A DNA stretch of 64,000 nt from Fistularia commersonii (lineage: Eukaryota > Chordata > Actinopteri > Syngnathiformes > Fistulariidae). A model generated the notes under the pieces. It was not told where the DNA came from. It saw only the letters and a program-made list of their open reading frames with translations, and searched no databases. Where the stretch lies: assembly GCA_037954325.1 (NCBI GenBank), contig JBBMNZ010000016.1:1985501-2049500 (forward strand), read 5' to 3'. Of this stretch, positions 27,386-40,460 are shown piece by piece (position 1 is the stretch's first letter; the number at the start of each line of letters is the position of its first letter). Both the position numbers and the translations under genes were made by a program.

Positions 27386-28164
27386 AATTGAAGGGCAATA
27401 ATCCCATTGTCTAAGTGAACGTGGCTTCTTGCAGGAACATTGGATTTTATTGTAAATTTGTCTCGGAGGAGTTCTCCCAAGCCGCAGAGTTACGTTATTG
27501 CAAATGACGGATTCCAAGTCTTTTGTCGAATGTTTCTGAAAAGTGCAGATCCTTCCCCGGGATCCTGCTTTTACTTTCAACCTAATTTGAAAGACAGATA
27601 CCGTTACAAACGTCTCGCGCCTTTTCATCCCCGGAGCGGCCGAGCTGAAACGGCGCCAGCCCAGCGCAGACCGCCGATCACGTGGAAGCGAGCGAGGAGG
27701 CGGATATTTGGTCTGCACATTGTGTGTAGGAAGTGTCTTCCAGCAAATGCGGAGCTGACATCATCTCCCTCGTAGACAGTAGCCCGGCGAGAGCGTCTGG
27801 TTGGAGGGTAATAAGAGAAGGACGACGAGCGGCTGAGCGGCAAGTGGGCCGTCTGGGTCGCCGCCGTGGTCGGAGGGGGACGACCGATAGCGCTTTGAGA
27901 CGTCACCCTTATATGACTCTTTCCCCGTAGCCTAGCAAAGAGGCGCATGATGTAATGTGACGCTCCGATCAGGAAAGAGGATTATATCATATCAAACACG
28001 CTCTATGTATGACAGCACGTTGCAGATTATTTCTCCAGTGTTGACATAGTGCTGGGCTGCACGTTAACCGCTTCCGTAGACGCTGTAGGATATCAATCAC
28101 GAGCCGAATGCCTTTCCTGATGTATCAGATATTTTGTTCCCAGTATGAAGCAGATTTCACATCT

Positions 28165-28345
28165 GTTTAAATGCTCTGCGCTTTGGAATTCACTCATTCA
28201 CTCACACAGCGATGTGGGCAAGGTGCTAGCCATACCTCCGGGAGCAGCCGGGGATTCGAGGTCTTGCCAAAGGGACACTTCGGCATGTGGACGGCAGGAG
28301 CCGGGCATTGAACCGGCAACCTTCTGCTCTACCGGCAGACAAAGC
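28165..28345 (-). mobile_element. tRNA-like SINE copy, reverse orientation
   Basis: Read on the minus strand it gives '...tagagcagaaggttgccggttcaatgcc', then 'gccgaagtgtccctttggcaag', then '...ctgtgtgagtgaatgagtgaat'. This is the layout of a common fish SINE with a tRNA-like B box and a (GT/GA)n tail. It is not an intact tRNA gene. Confidence 0.65.
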
Positions 28346-28764
28346 CGATCCCCCGACTGTAGGTTCATGACATGCAAATTCCCATTCAAATCCTTGCTTG
28401 CTCGGCAATTTCTGTCTAGTTTCAAGGCGATTGCTGGCTGTTTTGGGGCACGGTTTCAGTCCCGGTATGAAGAGCGATAAGGATTTACTCATTTACTGTT
28501 ATCACACACAATACAAAGCAAACCTCTTGGATTTTTGCTCACCTCGCGACCTTTTTCGAGCTATGAATTTGACTCAAAATGCAATCTGCTCTTTGATGCG
28601 ACAACAAAAAGCAAACTTCCCATCGTTGGGTTGTTCTGGTGCAGATCGAGTAGACCCCTGGCGTTGTTCGCACCCGCAGCTGTATCGCCGTCGTCCAGAG
28701 GACGGAGTGGATGCAGGAGCTCGGTCAGGACTGTGGGCGGCGATTCAGTTCACACTGTTAATTC

Positions 28765-28920
28765 GACCCGCACAATTGTTGCAGTGGCTCGGCCAGGAGG
28801 GCATGCGGAATGAAGGGTGGCAGTTCAATTCTTGGGCAAGTGGCTCCGGATGGTCTGGTTCGCGCCTTGTATGCTGCCATTGGTGTGTGTGTGTGTGGGT
28901 GGGTGTGAATTGTTAAATGC
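28765..28920 (+). mobile_element. tRNA-like SINE copy, forward orientation
   Basis: The plus strand has an A-box-like 'gtggctcggccagga', a B-box-like 'ggcagttcaattc', then 'cgccttgtatgctgccattggtgtgtgtg' and 'gtgtgaattgttaaatgc', as in the same SINE family as the reverse copy 420 bp upstream. It is diverged. Confidence 0.6.
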
Positions 28921-29524
28921 AATCCAGAAGCTCTGCATTTACACTTGTGCTCAAGCTAGTCCTCACCAACCGGTGCTGGATTTGCCAGTTCAGTCAGTTT
29001 GCACTCGGGACTTCTTGGGAGCATCAAATACAATCTCAGTGCAACCCCGTCACCCCGAGAGCATTTTGATAAAAGATGCAAAGGGGGATATTCACAATTT
29101 TGCATGTGTTGTAAAAAGTAGGCTAATGTCTTCAGCAAAAGGTACGTGAAATCAGGAGTTCGCAAACCCGGTGCCAGAAAAATGTTCGGAGATCTGGCCC
29201 AAGGCATATTTTCAAGACCTGCTTACTTTCATTGAGCCATTTGTCCTTGTAAGTACCTGAGAAAGCGGGTTCAGACTCCCCGGGTTCATGCAAACCGCGT
29301 CAGTGCGTCCGAAACCGGCTTCCTTTGACTGTTTGAGGAATACGCAGCATTCCGTTTAAAAGGCGCCTCTGCAAACGCGATATCACGCGACAAAACAGAA
29401 CGGCAGACTCGCGGCGGAGCGTTTCCGATTTGCTCGAAACTGCGAGAGGTCACCGAGTGAGCTCGAAGACTTCAGACGCTCATCGGTTCGTCAAAGCCAG
29501 GATCACTCCAAATACACAACGTAC

Positions 29525-29945
29525 AGTCTTCAATGAGCTAAATCAAACCCTGGAGTAGCAGCTAGAGGCTTGAAGGATTCATTGGACCTGGCTTACATCT
29601 CTGTTAATGGGTCTACCATACACAAAACATTGAACAGGCGAGGTGTCCATGGCAGGACACCACAGAGGAAGAGGCTGCGCTCCAAAAAGAACATCGCTGC
29701 ACGTCTGAGGTTTGCCAGAGAACACACTGACACACCACAACATTACTGGGAAAATGTTTTATGGAATGATGAAACAAACGCTGAATTGTCCAGGAGACAC
29801 ACGGAACACTACATGTGTTGTTTAAAAAAAAAAAAAAGAAAAAAAAAGGGCACCACATACCAACATGGAAACATCAGAGTGATGTATGTTGGATGGATCG
29901 CCGTCATCTGGGGATACTCTGTGGCTGTCGAGGCGTGAACAGAAT
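29525..29945 (+). pseudogene. Tc1/mariner transposase relic
   Basis: The plus strand reads STIHKTLNRRGVHGRTPQRK, SKKNIAARLRFAREH and QHYWENVLWNDET, which is the end of the DNA-binding region and the first catalytic Asp of a Tc1-like transposase. The expected 'VWRKKGTAYQH' follows only after an A-rich run at 29823-29848 that has replaced a few codons; after that similarity fades. The second and third catalytic acids and both terminal repeats are not recognisable. It is an inactive fragment. Confidence 0.85.
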
Positions 29946-30689
29946 TAAAGCACGTGTCCATATAGGGTCGTTTTCGACAAGAAAATCAGATGCAGGTGCT
30001 GGGATGAGCCCCTCGCAAAGGCTGAGGAAAATATTGTGCATGGGTATCACTTTTCTAACAAGTTCAAGAGAGAGAGCTTAGCTTCTGTACATCAATACAA
30101 TCGCGACGCTACCAGTGTCGTGACGAAGCGAGCGGCGCCACGTAAATCCCAGCCTGCTAGCGAGCCAGACAAAGGTCATCAGGTTAACAGAGAAACACCT
30201 TAATGTGCGCAGCGTCCCGGGGGAAGGCGACCGAGCGGCAGGAGGACGGCCGATTCTAATCTACGGCTACCGCCTCACCTTACTGACCCTTACGGGGCTT
30301 GTTGACAACATAGATGAGGGACTCCTATTTTGATAAGATACTGATGTTCAGTGTCCTCTGTTTTCACAAACACTTTTTTTTAATCGGGAAATTGGGGGCA
30401 GATTTATCCCATCGGATCGAGGCTGCGCTGTGGCAGCTAAAGTCCATGCAGGATGTACGTCCCATCGTTGGCCTCCCTTTGTTCCCATTAATGGTACTCT
30501 TCAATCGGATGATTTCTTTTCCCCGAAATCAACGTTTCAAATTGGCTTTTAAGATTAGATATACGAAGGCAGAGATGCGATGCATGCAGTGAGATGTTTT
30601 TCCGCCAAAGGACCCGTATGTTAGTGGGTAGCGATCGAGAAAGGGCATCGATTCAGGCGGGCAACATGAGTTAGCGCCGCAGGGATTTC

Positions 30690-31030
30690 CCTTGGCGACA
30701 GCGTGAGGACTTCGGCCATCCAGAAGGTTCTCAGAGTAGAGCCGCTTCTCCTCCTCCTCCAAAGGAGCCCTATGAGGTAGCTCGGGCATCTGGTCGAGAT
30801 GCCTCCTCGGTGACTCCCCGGTGAGGCGTTCTGGGAGGAGGCCCCGGGGAAGACCGGGGAGGGACTATGCCTCTGGGCCGGCCTGGGATTCCCCCGGAAG
30901 AACTGGAACAAGTGGGAGAAAGAAGTCTGGGCCTCTCTGCTCGGGCTGCTACTCCTGAGACCAAACCCGCGACCAGAGGTAGAAGATAGATGGATTACTG
31001 GATAGACGGATGGATGGATGGACGGATGAC
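30690..31030 (+). mobile_element. LINE 3'-end relic with GGAT tail (family B)
   Basis: The reading includes VAREVWASLLRL-like coding-end sequence (aagtctgggcctctctgctc). It ends in a (GGAT)n/GGAC tail at about 30995-31027, the 3' tail typical of these elements. The orientation is plus and the frame is broken. Confidence 0.7.
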
Positions 31031-34000
31031 TCGTAGGTCAACAAAAATAACAAGAGCTGCCGTAGAGCAATGAGGATATTTTCCTCCCCCTCACAGTCAT
31101 TTGCAAGATGACTCATGTAAACATCCTAATCCGATTTCTCCAGTCCCATAACATTGTGAAAGTCTAGAAGAGCTGCAATATTCAATTATTCTATCACTGC
31201 CTGAGTGGCTGAGGACGAAGCCGGATGCTAGTAGAGGAGGCCTCGAGTGGAAGAGCGGCTTGGATAGCGCAGTGTGGCGGTCCGAGGATCTGATTCATCT
31301 GCACCACGAGGCAGCTTTCATTGAAATGAATGGAGGCCCGGCCTTCAGTGCCGTATCCGGGCTACATAACAAATCATCTCATCCGGGATCATTTCTGGAT
31401 GGCTCTCCGCCAGACGAAGTTAAATAGAAGTCAGTGACGGAGCAAAGCGATGACCCGTTAAGGATCTACCAGATGTATCGGGGGAAAAAAAAAAAAAAAA
31501 CTCGCCCGATCAGACCTTGACTTTGCCAAGTCCTGAAAAAGCCTCTAAATCACGAACCGGCCAAAGACGCCCTCATCATATGGCTGAGCGGAAGCACTTT
31601 GCAGAAGATGAATGGTCCAAAGGTCCTTCAAAATGGTGTACAGGTCCAATCTGACACCACCAGAAGCAGCAAAAATGGTCTTTTATTAATTGGTAAGAGC
31701 AATAAAATGTGAAATATGCCATTATTTGTTTGCGATGTGACCAACTTCAGCAGCCAATCCCGCCATCCCAGCGATGCCACAAGCTTACGGAGATAAGAGG
31801 ACACCATAATGGTTTTGTTTTTCTCCACTCCTCCGCGCACGACTAATAACATCTCGGTAAATAACGGGATTGTTTACGGTCCAAGGCCGCGACGGCTTCA
31901 ATCGCGCCGTCACAAACAAGCTGCGAGGCAGGCATCGCCGGCTCGCATCGGTTATTCATGAATGCGGGTTTTTGATAGAAAAATGATTTCCAGTCAAACA
32001 TTGTTTTTTTTTTTCCTGCTACTCATCACCGGGAGGTTCTAAAAAGCAAACGCTGAATGTCGGCGAAAAGTCGTGCGCAGGTTTTAATCGAGCAGCGATG
32101 AAAGAAGACCTGGCGATTCGCGGATTAATAACATCTAGTTAGTTTTTTTTTTTTTTGGGGATGTTTTTTTGGGGATGTTAGCAGTCACATCTCCTCCAGA
32201 GAACATACTGGTTTAGCCCCATGCGGTCCTTTGTGATGTATGAGTTCAAAGCCCTGGCCAAAACTAGTTTTTCCAAGATGATAAATGTCACAGCAAATAC
32301 CAAGTCAGTCAACCCCGTAACCGAGAAGCTCGAGTTTTTCTCTCTGGACAATTTGCCCCCCTTCTGTCCCCCCGAGTGAACTTTCCGACCGCTCGCTGCT
32401 GCCAGCTCCATTGTGCTAATCTGGAATTGCGTCCAATTGTTTGCTTGATGCAACACTTCACATTTGTGCTGTGACTGGAAGCACAGCCAACAGCTTTCAT
32501 TTCCTGGGCAGAATTTCCCCGCAGAGCCTTGGGTGTTATGGGTGACGGAGTATTAGAGCCTCACATGAGCCGTCACAAACACACACACTCTCACCTCCGA
32601 GGACATGCTGTGCAAGCTTGAAAGTCAAGGTTGATCCAACATCTTTTAAGAGGTACTTGTGTCCAACTTATGGTACACGTAGACTCGTACAAAAAAGCCT
32701 AATTGTACAAAAATGTGCAGATGTGCCTCCTGGACTGGCATCCGAACAATCTAGATTGGCACTGCAGCCACTCCAGCTGGATCGTGTGTTGTGTCAGGAA
32801 TCATCAAAACGAAAAGGGTTTTTATGTCAAACACTGCACTTGGAACACGGTAGATCAGTGGAATTGTCCATAAGTGAAACATTGGCTGGTTAAAAAATCC
32901 TACCGTCTGTTGGATTTAAACAAAGCTCCTTGGAAGAACTTCATCTAAAAATCTACAAGATGTGGACTCTATGTTAGCGAGCAGGTCAAAGAGTGTGGAT
33001 GGAAAAAGCATGAAAGAAAACAGTATATAAGTGACTTTACAGAGAGTTGCATCCGCTGACTCTCGACTATTTCGTAAAAAACGGGAAACTGTCTTCCAAT
33101 TCCAAAGTACTTATGGTCATATCTACAGCCTGCACAATGAACTGAATTTCCAGGAAAAGGAATTGTGAGTCACATATCTCTTCATTCATTCCTTTTTAGG
33201 TACTGCTTCACAGCGATTGGACGAGAGGCGACTCCAAACTGGAAGCGAATCCGACCAAGTCCTATACTGTTGAAGGGAAGTTAAAACTTCTGCACGATGC
33301 GTAACGTATATGTCGGTTTCATGGATGAGTTATTGTGGAAAAAAAGACAGAACTGGTTGTCTTCACTTTGGATGTAAAAGAAAAGAAAAAAAAAAAAAAA
33401 GAAGGCAACCGCTGTAAAGGTGTAAATCTAATTTTAAGAAACCGTTTCGGCCTAAAGGGGAACAAAGTTATTCCAGTTGTGTTTTGGTTCACTTCAATCA
33501 TCCCGAGGCCTCGCCGGGCAGCAAGCTGGAAGATCGGAGGCGAAGCGGGAATGATATTTGTTTCCGGCAGCCGGGGAAAGCACTTAGCAGATGATCACGT
33601 GAAGGTACGAGTCTGGGTTTTCCACCGAGACCTTTACCAGCCACCCACGACCTCACCGTAAGCCAAAAGCTGTGAACCTGCTGGAGCTGCTGCTGCTGCT
33701 CTGCACTGCCAGATAGCGGCAGATCATGATGGAGGTTGGAGGGACAATCTGATGGAATCCACCATTTAAAACGTGGTTCTAAATAAATTGAAGATCCATC
33801 AACAGGATCCCAGACGTGTCACGACTGGACAGGGAGGCCAAACTCAGCCGGCAGGAAAGCTCCTGCTTGCTAGAGATCCAAACCGAACCACCTCGTATCT
33901 CCAAGGCCTGATTCATTCATTCGATTCACCTTGGGGGGTTTTCAGAGTGTGTGTGTCCTCGGGCTGCCGCTGCGTGTAGCATGGGTAGATGGAGGCTCGT

Positions 34001-35675
34001 CCGGCTGGTGACGGGGAGGGACACTTCCTCTGGGACTGCTTATGTCTGGAGGGAGTGTGATTGTGTAGTCTGCACGGCGTAGTGTACTTCCCCATGTGTA
34101 CAGCCAACATTCCCATGTTTTCTCTGCTCTTTTTTCGGGCCGCCTCTGCAGCGCAATGATTCCTCATTGTGACTGAATTGTTTTCAATTCCAGGTCGGAG
34201 CTGTATGAACACCTTTGAATCGGACTATCCAGGTGACCAGAAGTGCACAGGCCAGTGTCCCACAGCCATCCCATGGTGAGCAAAGTCCTCCTATTCCTTC
34301 TCCATAAAGCTGCGATGGTTTGTTTGGACCCACAGACGAGAGCCCAAAGTCTCCAAACAAGAAGATCAGTTACTAGGACAAGGTTTTGCCAAAGATCACG
34401 ACGGCCTGGACGACCGAGAAGCATCAAATGGGGATTTCTCCAGGTTTAGCAAAACCAGCTGAACTGCTTGTATCGTTGTAGAAAAGGCTTCAAGTAACTT
34501 CCCCCCTTTTTCCTCCCGATGCCCAACACGATATCCCAGTACCTTCACAACGCCCACCTGCGCTCAAGGATGGACTGATTCAAACGTGTTGATCCAAGAC
34601 TCAAGGTCATTTCATCCTCGCCAAACCTCATCAGCTCTGAACCTGTGGTTTCCTGGAATGAACGGCACTTCAAACTCCTTTTCCTGTTTGCGGAGGTTCA
34701 TAATTCCTTACTTTCCTCCTCCTAACCATCCAGTAATACTATCTCCCAGAGTCTGGACAAAGAGGCCTTTACTCTTGAGCACGTGTTCTTACGTAACATT
34801 TTTCCATTTTTCCCCATTAAAACCTTTCACAATATTGGCCTCCATCGATATCTTTGATGGCAAATGGTCTCCTTCCATCGCCTTCTGGTCTCTAAGGGCT
34901 TCACGCCGGATCCCCTTCACACACCAATGGAGACAGAGCGCTAACCAAAGCAACTGGGAGGTCGAGTTGGAGGACACTTCGACTCGCACGCTTGACCGCC
35001 AACCTTCTGACTGGAGCCACCAACGGCCCCTGGCGGTACCATCTACTGCCTCTGCTACATTTCGAACTACGCAAAATGGCGATAAAACTTCCATTTCCCT
35101 TTGACGAAAGAGCCTTACCACTAAGAGAGGAACCGATCCATTAAGTTACGTCTCCACTGTGATGACCCTGACAGCCAGCAGACATCTCCAGAACAGTACA
35201 GGAAGCTCAAAGCCGTCACTCGGCCTCGCTGTCAGATCACAACACGTCTGATTCCGTCTTTGGAGGCTGGTTTCCCTTTCAGCTGTTTGGGTTGTCGCCA
35301 TCCTTCAGCGGTTCTCCGGTCCCCGGTGAGCCATGCCAAGCTCTCCGCCGGAGACGGAGTGTGAAGTGACACGGCAGCTTTGATCACGTTACGGCTCGGC
35401 CTGTCGGCGGGGCGCTGAGATGTTCGAGTGAGTCCCGATTGGAGGAAGCAGAGAGTATGCGCTAATGATCCCGTAGCGATGAACCGCGCCGGCCTCATAT
35501 CCGACCCTCGTCACGCCGGAGCGGATGATCCAGCCGGCACGCACTTACAGGAATCTGCTGGAAATAATCTCCCGAAAGGTTGCCAAGTCACACTGGAATT
35601 ATAATCTGTATCCGGTGGTTTCCGAACAATGAAGGAGCGGATTACCAGAAGGCCAGTCTTTGTCATGATATAAAC
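31031..35675. other. Intronic stretch, mostly unassigned
   Basis: At 33231-33301 a roughly 70-bp segment resembles 42071-42143, so a fragment of a shared repeat is present. A local 'ttttttttggggatg' duplication lies at 32142-32180. Nothing else is recognised. Confidence 0.5.
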
Positions 35676-35990
35676 AAATTATTCATTCATTCGTTATCCA
35701 CGCCGCTTATCCCGCTGTTGCTGGAGCCTATCCCAGCTGTGAGCGGGCAAGAGGCCATCCATCAAAAGGCCAGATGTAGAGACGTACAACCATTCACTCA
35801 TCTGGACAATGCGGGGTCTCCAAAGAACCTCCCGGAACCCGGAGAACCCTGAGACATCCCACGTAGACACGGGGAGAACATGGAGACCCCACAAGGGGAA
35901 GGATTCCAGTGGGAATCCATCCAGGGACCTTCTGGCCGTGAGGCGGAAGCACCAAGTGCTGCTCCACGCTGTCACCATAAACAAAGTACG
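35676..35990 (+). repeat. Teleost interspersed repeat (family A), near full length
   Basis: It starts with 'attcattcattcgttatccacgccgcttatcc', passes through 'ggagaacatggagacccc' and ends 'gggaccttctggccgtgaggcgg'. This is the best forward copy in the window. A 238-codon ORF on the opposite strand is only an antisense reading of it. Confidence 0.75.
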
Positions 35991-38900
35991 ATATCTGAAA
36001 GTACAGAAAACGAACGCAATGCATGAATGCACCAAGAGGTCGTATTGCTGCGGTTTGAAACATTTCAGAAGTGGGTGCTGCGTCTGTTCAAAACAACACA
36101 GATCTTCCGTTCCTGCTTCACAGATGAGAACATGGCGGAGCGGCTTCCGGCCCGTCCGCCTGCCTCCTGACCCTGACGCCCCTGACCCGCGATCACCTGC
36201 CGAGACGGTTTCCTGTGACGCCGGGCGGCCGGCGAGCGCGAGCCCGGTCGAGTGTGATTCCACCACCCGCTGCGTTTTTATTATGACCCGGAGCTCATGA
36301 CGAATACGCAGTATTTCGGGCCTGTGAGCACTCAGGCGTTCACGGACGCCCTCTCCTTTAGCACCCTGCAACCAAACACCTGTGAGGAGCAACAGCTCAG
36401 AATCCAACAATGAGACAAGGGGCGTCTCGTCCGCGAGCCGAACACCAGCGGTGAGGCAAGGTCTAAAAATGTTGACGATTAACTAGCAAGTACTCCTCTG
36501 CAATTCGGTGTTTCCGGAAGTCTGCGGTAGCCTCCCACCGCTCACGGCACCGGCAGAACAGCTTTTATTGCAGGCTTAGAGGCCCCGGAGCAATTAGATG
36601 AGTTTATGGTAAATGCCAGGAAGCAGGGGGGCTTGTCATTCTGTCAGATCCGATTACCCGTCCGTTCTGAATGCTAGCCTCGCCGGGATGCCCAGGGCCG
36701 GACACAGTCCATACATCTAAGGAGAACCGAGCATCGGACACTTTTAGCCCTGCGCTCATTTCAAGGCCTGGAAAATGAAGGGGTATCTGATGCATTCATG
36801 TTCTAATCGGTCCTTTAAATTGGATACTTTTGCTAAAAGGGATCAAAAAATGATTGTAAATCAAACTTTGATCAACTTCTTCACCCTTGCCAGGCAGCTG
36901 GAGACACCAGGTCCCTTAGTTAGCCCTCTGGCCCGGCTAGAGAGCCACCATTTCGGTTCCAGAAGCGGCCCGTCTGGTCCAGGGACTAAGGGCACTGGAA
37001 GATGTCAGAGGGGCAAACACCTGGCGATTATCAGTAGTCTTTGCATAGCGATTAGCTGGTTTCGGATCAGTCACATCTGCAGTTAATGCATTCTTACTCC
37101 TTTCGTTCTCCACTGGTTCGACTTGGCGCCACAGCATACCAGCAAAGACGGGTCCTTCCACCAAGGCCATGGATGAAGAGGACGTAACAGCAAACGTAAG
37201 GGCAAACTTGAGCGAGACCAAGTGCCGCATTTGGACAACGTCACTATTCTGGGTAATGCCAAATCCGGAGGAACCGATAGATGACAAACAAGCATTGTAC
37301 CCTAGTTTTCATTGGTGCTTTAGTACAAGCACGTTTAGCCAATCCGATTGTCTTGTCTGGTTTATTTCCAGGCGCCAAGCCCAACCAAAACATCCTCCAG
37401 ATGTTGAGGAGTAGTTGAATGGTAGACGTGATCCAACTGTCTTTGAAGTCACCGCCATTGAAGTTGTGTCGATCAGCGACCGTCATTCAGTGTCTTTAAA
37501 ACAAGTAAACGACACGCCTTACGTGTTTTCACATCCGCGCGTCCTCGGCCCAAAGCGGTCCACAAACCGAGGCGTCTTCCCCGGGCTTGCGGCCGATGCG
37601 GTCGGTTTTCACGGATTTAAGTGCACGGAGCTGAAACGAGGTCGAGTGCGACGACATTTAGAAAGCGGCTCGAGCGACTTCCAAACACTGATATCAGCTC
37701 CGGAGATTCTTCAGCCATCCAGCTGCCAGAACATCGCACGGCAACATCCTGCGCACAGCGCCAGTATTCATATTTATGTGACATACAGGGCTGTGATTAC
37801 TGAATACTGAAGCGCTGTGGAGAATCACAGCAGATGACACAGCGGAGGAATCTGAAAAGGTCATTTCCATGCAGATGTTTAAAAGAAAAGAGAGAAGAAA
37901 CACACTATGGCATTACTGAGGTGAAATAAACAAACAAAAAAAAACTATGTTGTATCTTCCCGAACAGCCCAGGAGATTTTCCTAACCCTTGCAATGTATT
38001 TTTTTCCAAGTTCAGTGCCAGTAGAATACTTCATCAGCTCCACCTCTGAGGCCTGCGTATCCTCCGGAGTCTCTCGACAAGATTCACCCCTTTACCAGAA
38101 TTATTTGCTGGAAAACTAAATAAACAGTTACACAATGGAAATGGGGGTCTTACGTAAGTCCAGCGGCCCTCTGGCCCAAATAGAGCTACTCTCATGGATC
38201 TGGAACTCGATACCTTCCCACCCGACAAATGCATGAAAATATACATGTGCTTTACGCGTCACCCCGGGAAACGTCTCTGGGAGGGCGCGATGAGGTCGGA
38301 GCTTCCAGACTTCCAAAGATTTCAGTGCCGACACTAAGTGCGCTCGGCTATCGGTACCAAACATGCTGTTTTGATATCACTGAGTGTTTTCTGGAAGCGC
38401 TGCCACTCGCTCCCTCTGGCCTCGCCGCCCTCGGAGAACGCGGCCATACTACGGCTTCCTAAGTTATGATGCACCGCGGAAAGAAAAACATATGTTGTGA
38501 TAAAATGTATATAGATGATAAAACCCTACACCAGACGCCGGGTGTCTAATGATCAAAACATCAGGACCGGGTCCAGGCGGATTTGTTTATCCTGACTTTG
38601 GACTATAAATCCCGTGTGTTGGACGTGTGCGTTTTCTTCCCTCCATTGTTTCATTTCTTTGAATCAACGCTAGTTTTTTGCACTTTTTTGAAACCGTCTG
38701 ATGATGTCATCTCTGGGCCAGAGCACCGCTCTCATAAACAGTTAGCTCCGTAATTATTTGGACCGTAATTCAGTTTCTTCTTTTTTTTTTTATGATTTTG
38801 CCTCTGTATACCACCCCAGAGGATTCGAAATGGAGCAATCAAGTTGTGAAGTTCCTGCCATCGGTGACGTTTCTCCTTTGGGTTGAAGTGGGGTGACTGA

Positions 38901-39364
38901 CTTGGCCCCAGAGGACAATTCTGGTTCTTTAACTTGAGAAACCCCTGAGCTGCCCTCAAGGTACATTTTGGATCAGTTTACCGAATTTGTGCAACAACCG
39001 CGACCCCGGCCGCAGCCGGACGAATCGAACCGAGCGGCGTCTATCGGCGGGCACATCGTTGCCAAACACCGGTGACCCACTTTCACTGGCAGCCATACAT
39101 GCCCGTGTATTGCACTTCCTCCCCCATGTGTGACAGATGATGTGGACTTTTGGGCCCAGAGTTTCTCTTTTCCCGCTCTATACTTTTCCCTTTCAATCAT
39201 TTTCCGACAAGGTAATCTGGGGTTGTTTAGTCCAAGAATCTTACCCCAGAGGTGGTGAGTACTTTAGCATCGAGAATGGAACAGTCCTTTTATTGTGATT
39301 AACACGCAAAGCTCATTTTGACGTTTGGGTGCATTCACTCGCCATTGGATAGTGCGATATAATC

Positions 39365-40460
39365 CGGCCGCCTCGGCCCGGCTCTTTCGGGGGGAATCCC
39401 GAGATGTTCCCAGTCCGGCCCAGAAACAAAGTCCCTCCAGTGTGTCCCGGGCCTTCCCCGGGGCCTCCTCCCAGTGGGACGGGCCCAGAACAGCTCACCA
39501 GGGAGGCATCCTTACCAGACGTCCGGGCCACCTCATCTGGCTCCTACGGTTGAGGAGGAGCAGCGGCTCTTCTCCGCACGTCCTCATTCGATCTCGAAAA
39601 ACAGAGCCCGGACTCTCTGAGGAGTAACCCAATTTAGCCACTTGTAACCACGATCTCCTTTTGGTCACTTCCCACTGTTCCTGACCAGAGGTGAGGCTGG
39701 GAACTCGCTCAACAAGTAAATCAAGAGCTTTAGTTTATTGTGGAAATATTTTATGTAACTCTGTAACTTTATTGTTCTGTGAGATACTATACTTATTATC
39801 TAATCTCATGTCTCCACGGGGAGGGGAGGAAGACCGACAAGTCAAAACAATAGCATGTGCTAAGCCTCGCAGGAGGTGTCCTTGCATGATCAACTGTCTA
39901 CCAGACAAGGTGTCCTCCTCTGTCTCATATGACAAACCAAGTAGACACATCTCCTGACTGAGGGATCGGATCCTTCAAGATGGCACCTCTTCTCTTCCCA
40001 TGGGTCCGCCGTGGGACCGGACACATCTCCTGACTGCATCTTTCGAGACGGTGCGTCCTCTCTATGCATACAAACCCAGCCCGGCTGTACTCTCCTGCAG
40101 ACTACTCTGTGCTTGACTTGTACCTTTTGCTGCCCCAAAATAAACATCCAAAGACTATTCTGACCATTCTTTGTTCTTCACCAACTTTCTTAAAAAAGCC
40201 TCCAAAAAATTCCACAACAGGTCTCTGGCTCAGACCCTTCTCCCCCACAACAGACGGGAGTCTTGATCACAGCATGATCCCATGACGAACAAGACCCAGA
40301 GATACTTGAAGTCCTCCACTTGGGGGTCAGGTGTGCAACCGTTGATGCAGATACGAGTGCTGTACTAGTATTTCCCACCACAGAAAACTACAGTCCAGCG
40401 GAAAACCTCCTATCCTTCCTGATCACCGGGTGCAGGCTCTACCTTTTTCCAAATCCTCCG
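39365..40460 (-). mobile_element. LINE relic (family B) interrupted by a solo LTR
   Basis: Bases 39365-39735 are the reverse-oriented coding end ('gggaatcccgagatgttccc', 'cctcctcccagtgggac', 'cacctcatctggctcct'). The next part of the same element resumes at about 40217 ('ggctcagaccc', 'gagatacttgaagtcctccacttgggg'). The 478-bp intervening segment is a later insertion, annotated separately. Confidence 0.7.
39739..40216 (-). mobile_element. Probable solo LTR
   Basis: The 478-bp segment begins TGTGGAA and ends TTCCACA, a perfect 7-bp inverted TG...CA terminus. It has an AATAAA at about 40138 and no coding similarity. An imperfect direct repeat inside (17 identical bases at 39944-39960 and 40020-40036) looks like a duplicated U3 unit. 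It splits a LINE relic. No clean target-site duplication is seen (tttat versus acagg), so the ends could be slightly off. Whether it comes from a Gypsy/BEL element or an endogenous retrovirus cannot be told from an LTR alone. The strand is uncertain; the AATAAA suggests plus. Confidence 0.55.

Noticed and set aside
28765..28920. tRNA gene suggested by A-box and B-box-like motifs
   Set aside because: Cloverleaf arms do not pair and the downstream body and tail match a fish SINE.
33191..33200. CCTTTTTAGG as a CArG box
   Set aside because: It fits the loose consensus but lies in repeat-like T-rich sequence with no supporting sites.
34586..35104. 172-codon plus-strand ORF and its 110-codon antisense ORF
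   Set aside because: Neither shows a recognisable family; likely chance.
35694..36410. 238-codon ORF on the minus strand
   Set aside because: Half of it is the antisense of a family A repeat (35676-35990) and the rest shows no family motif; it is read inside a repeat, so not a gene.
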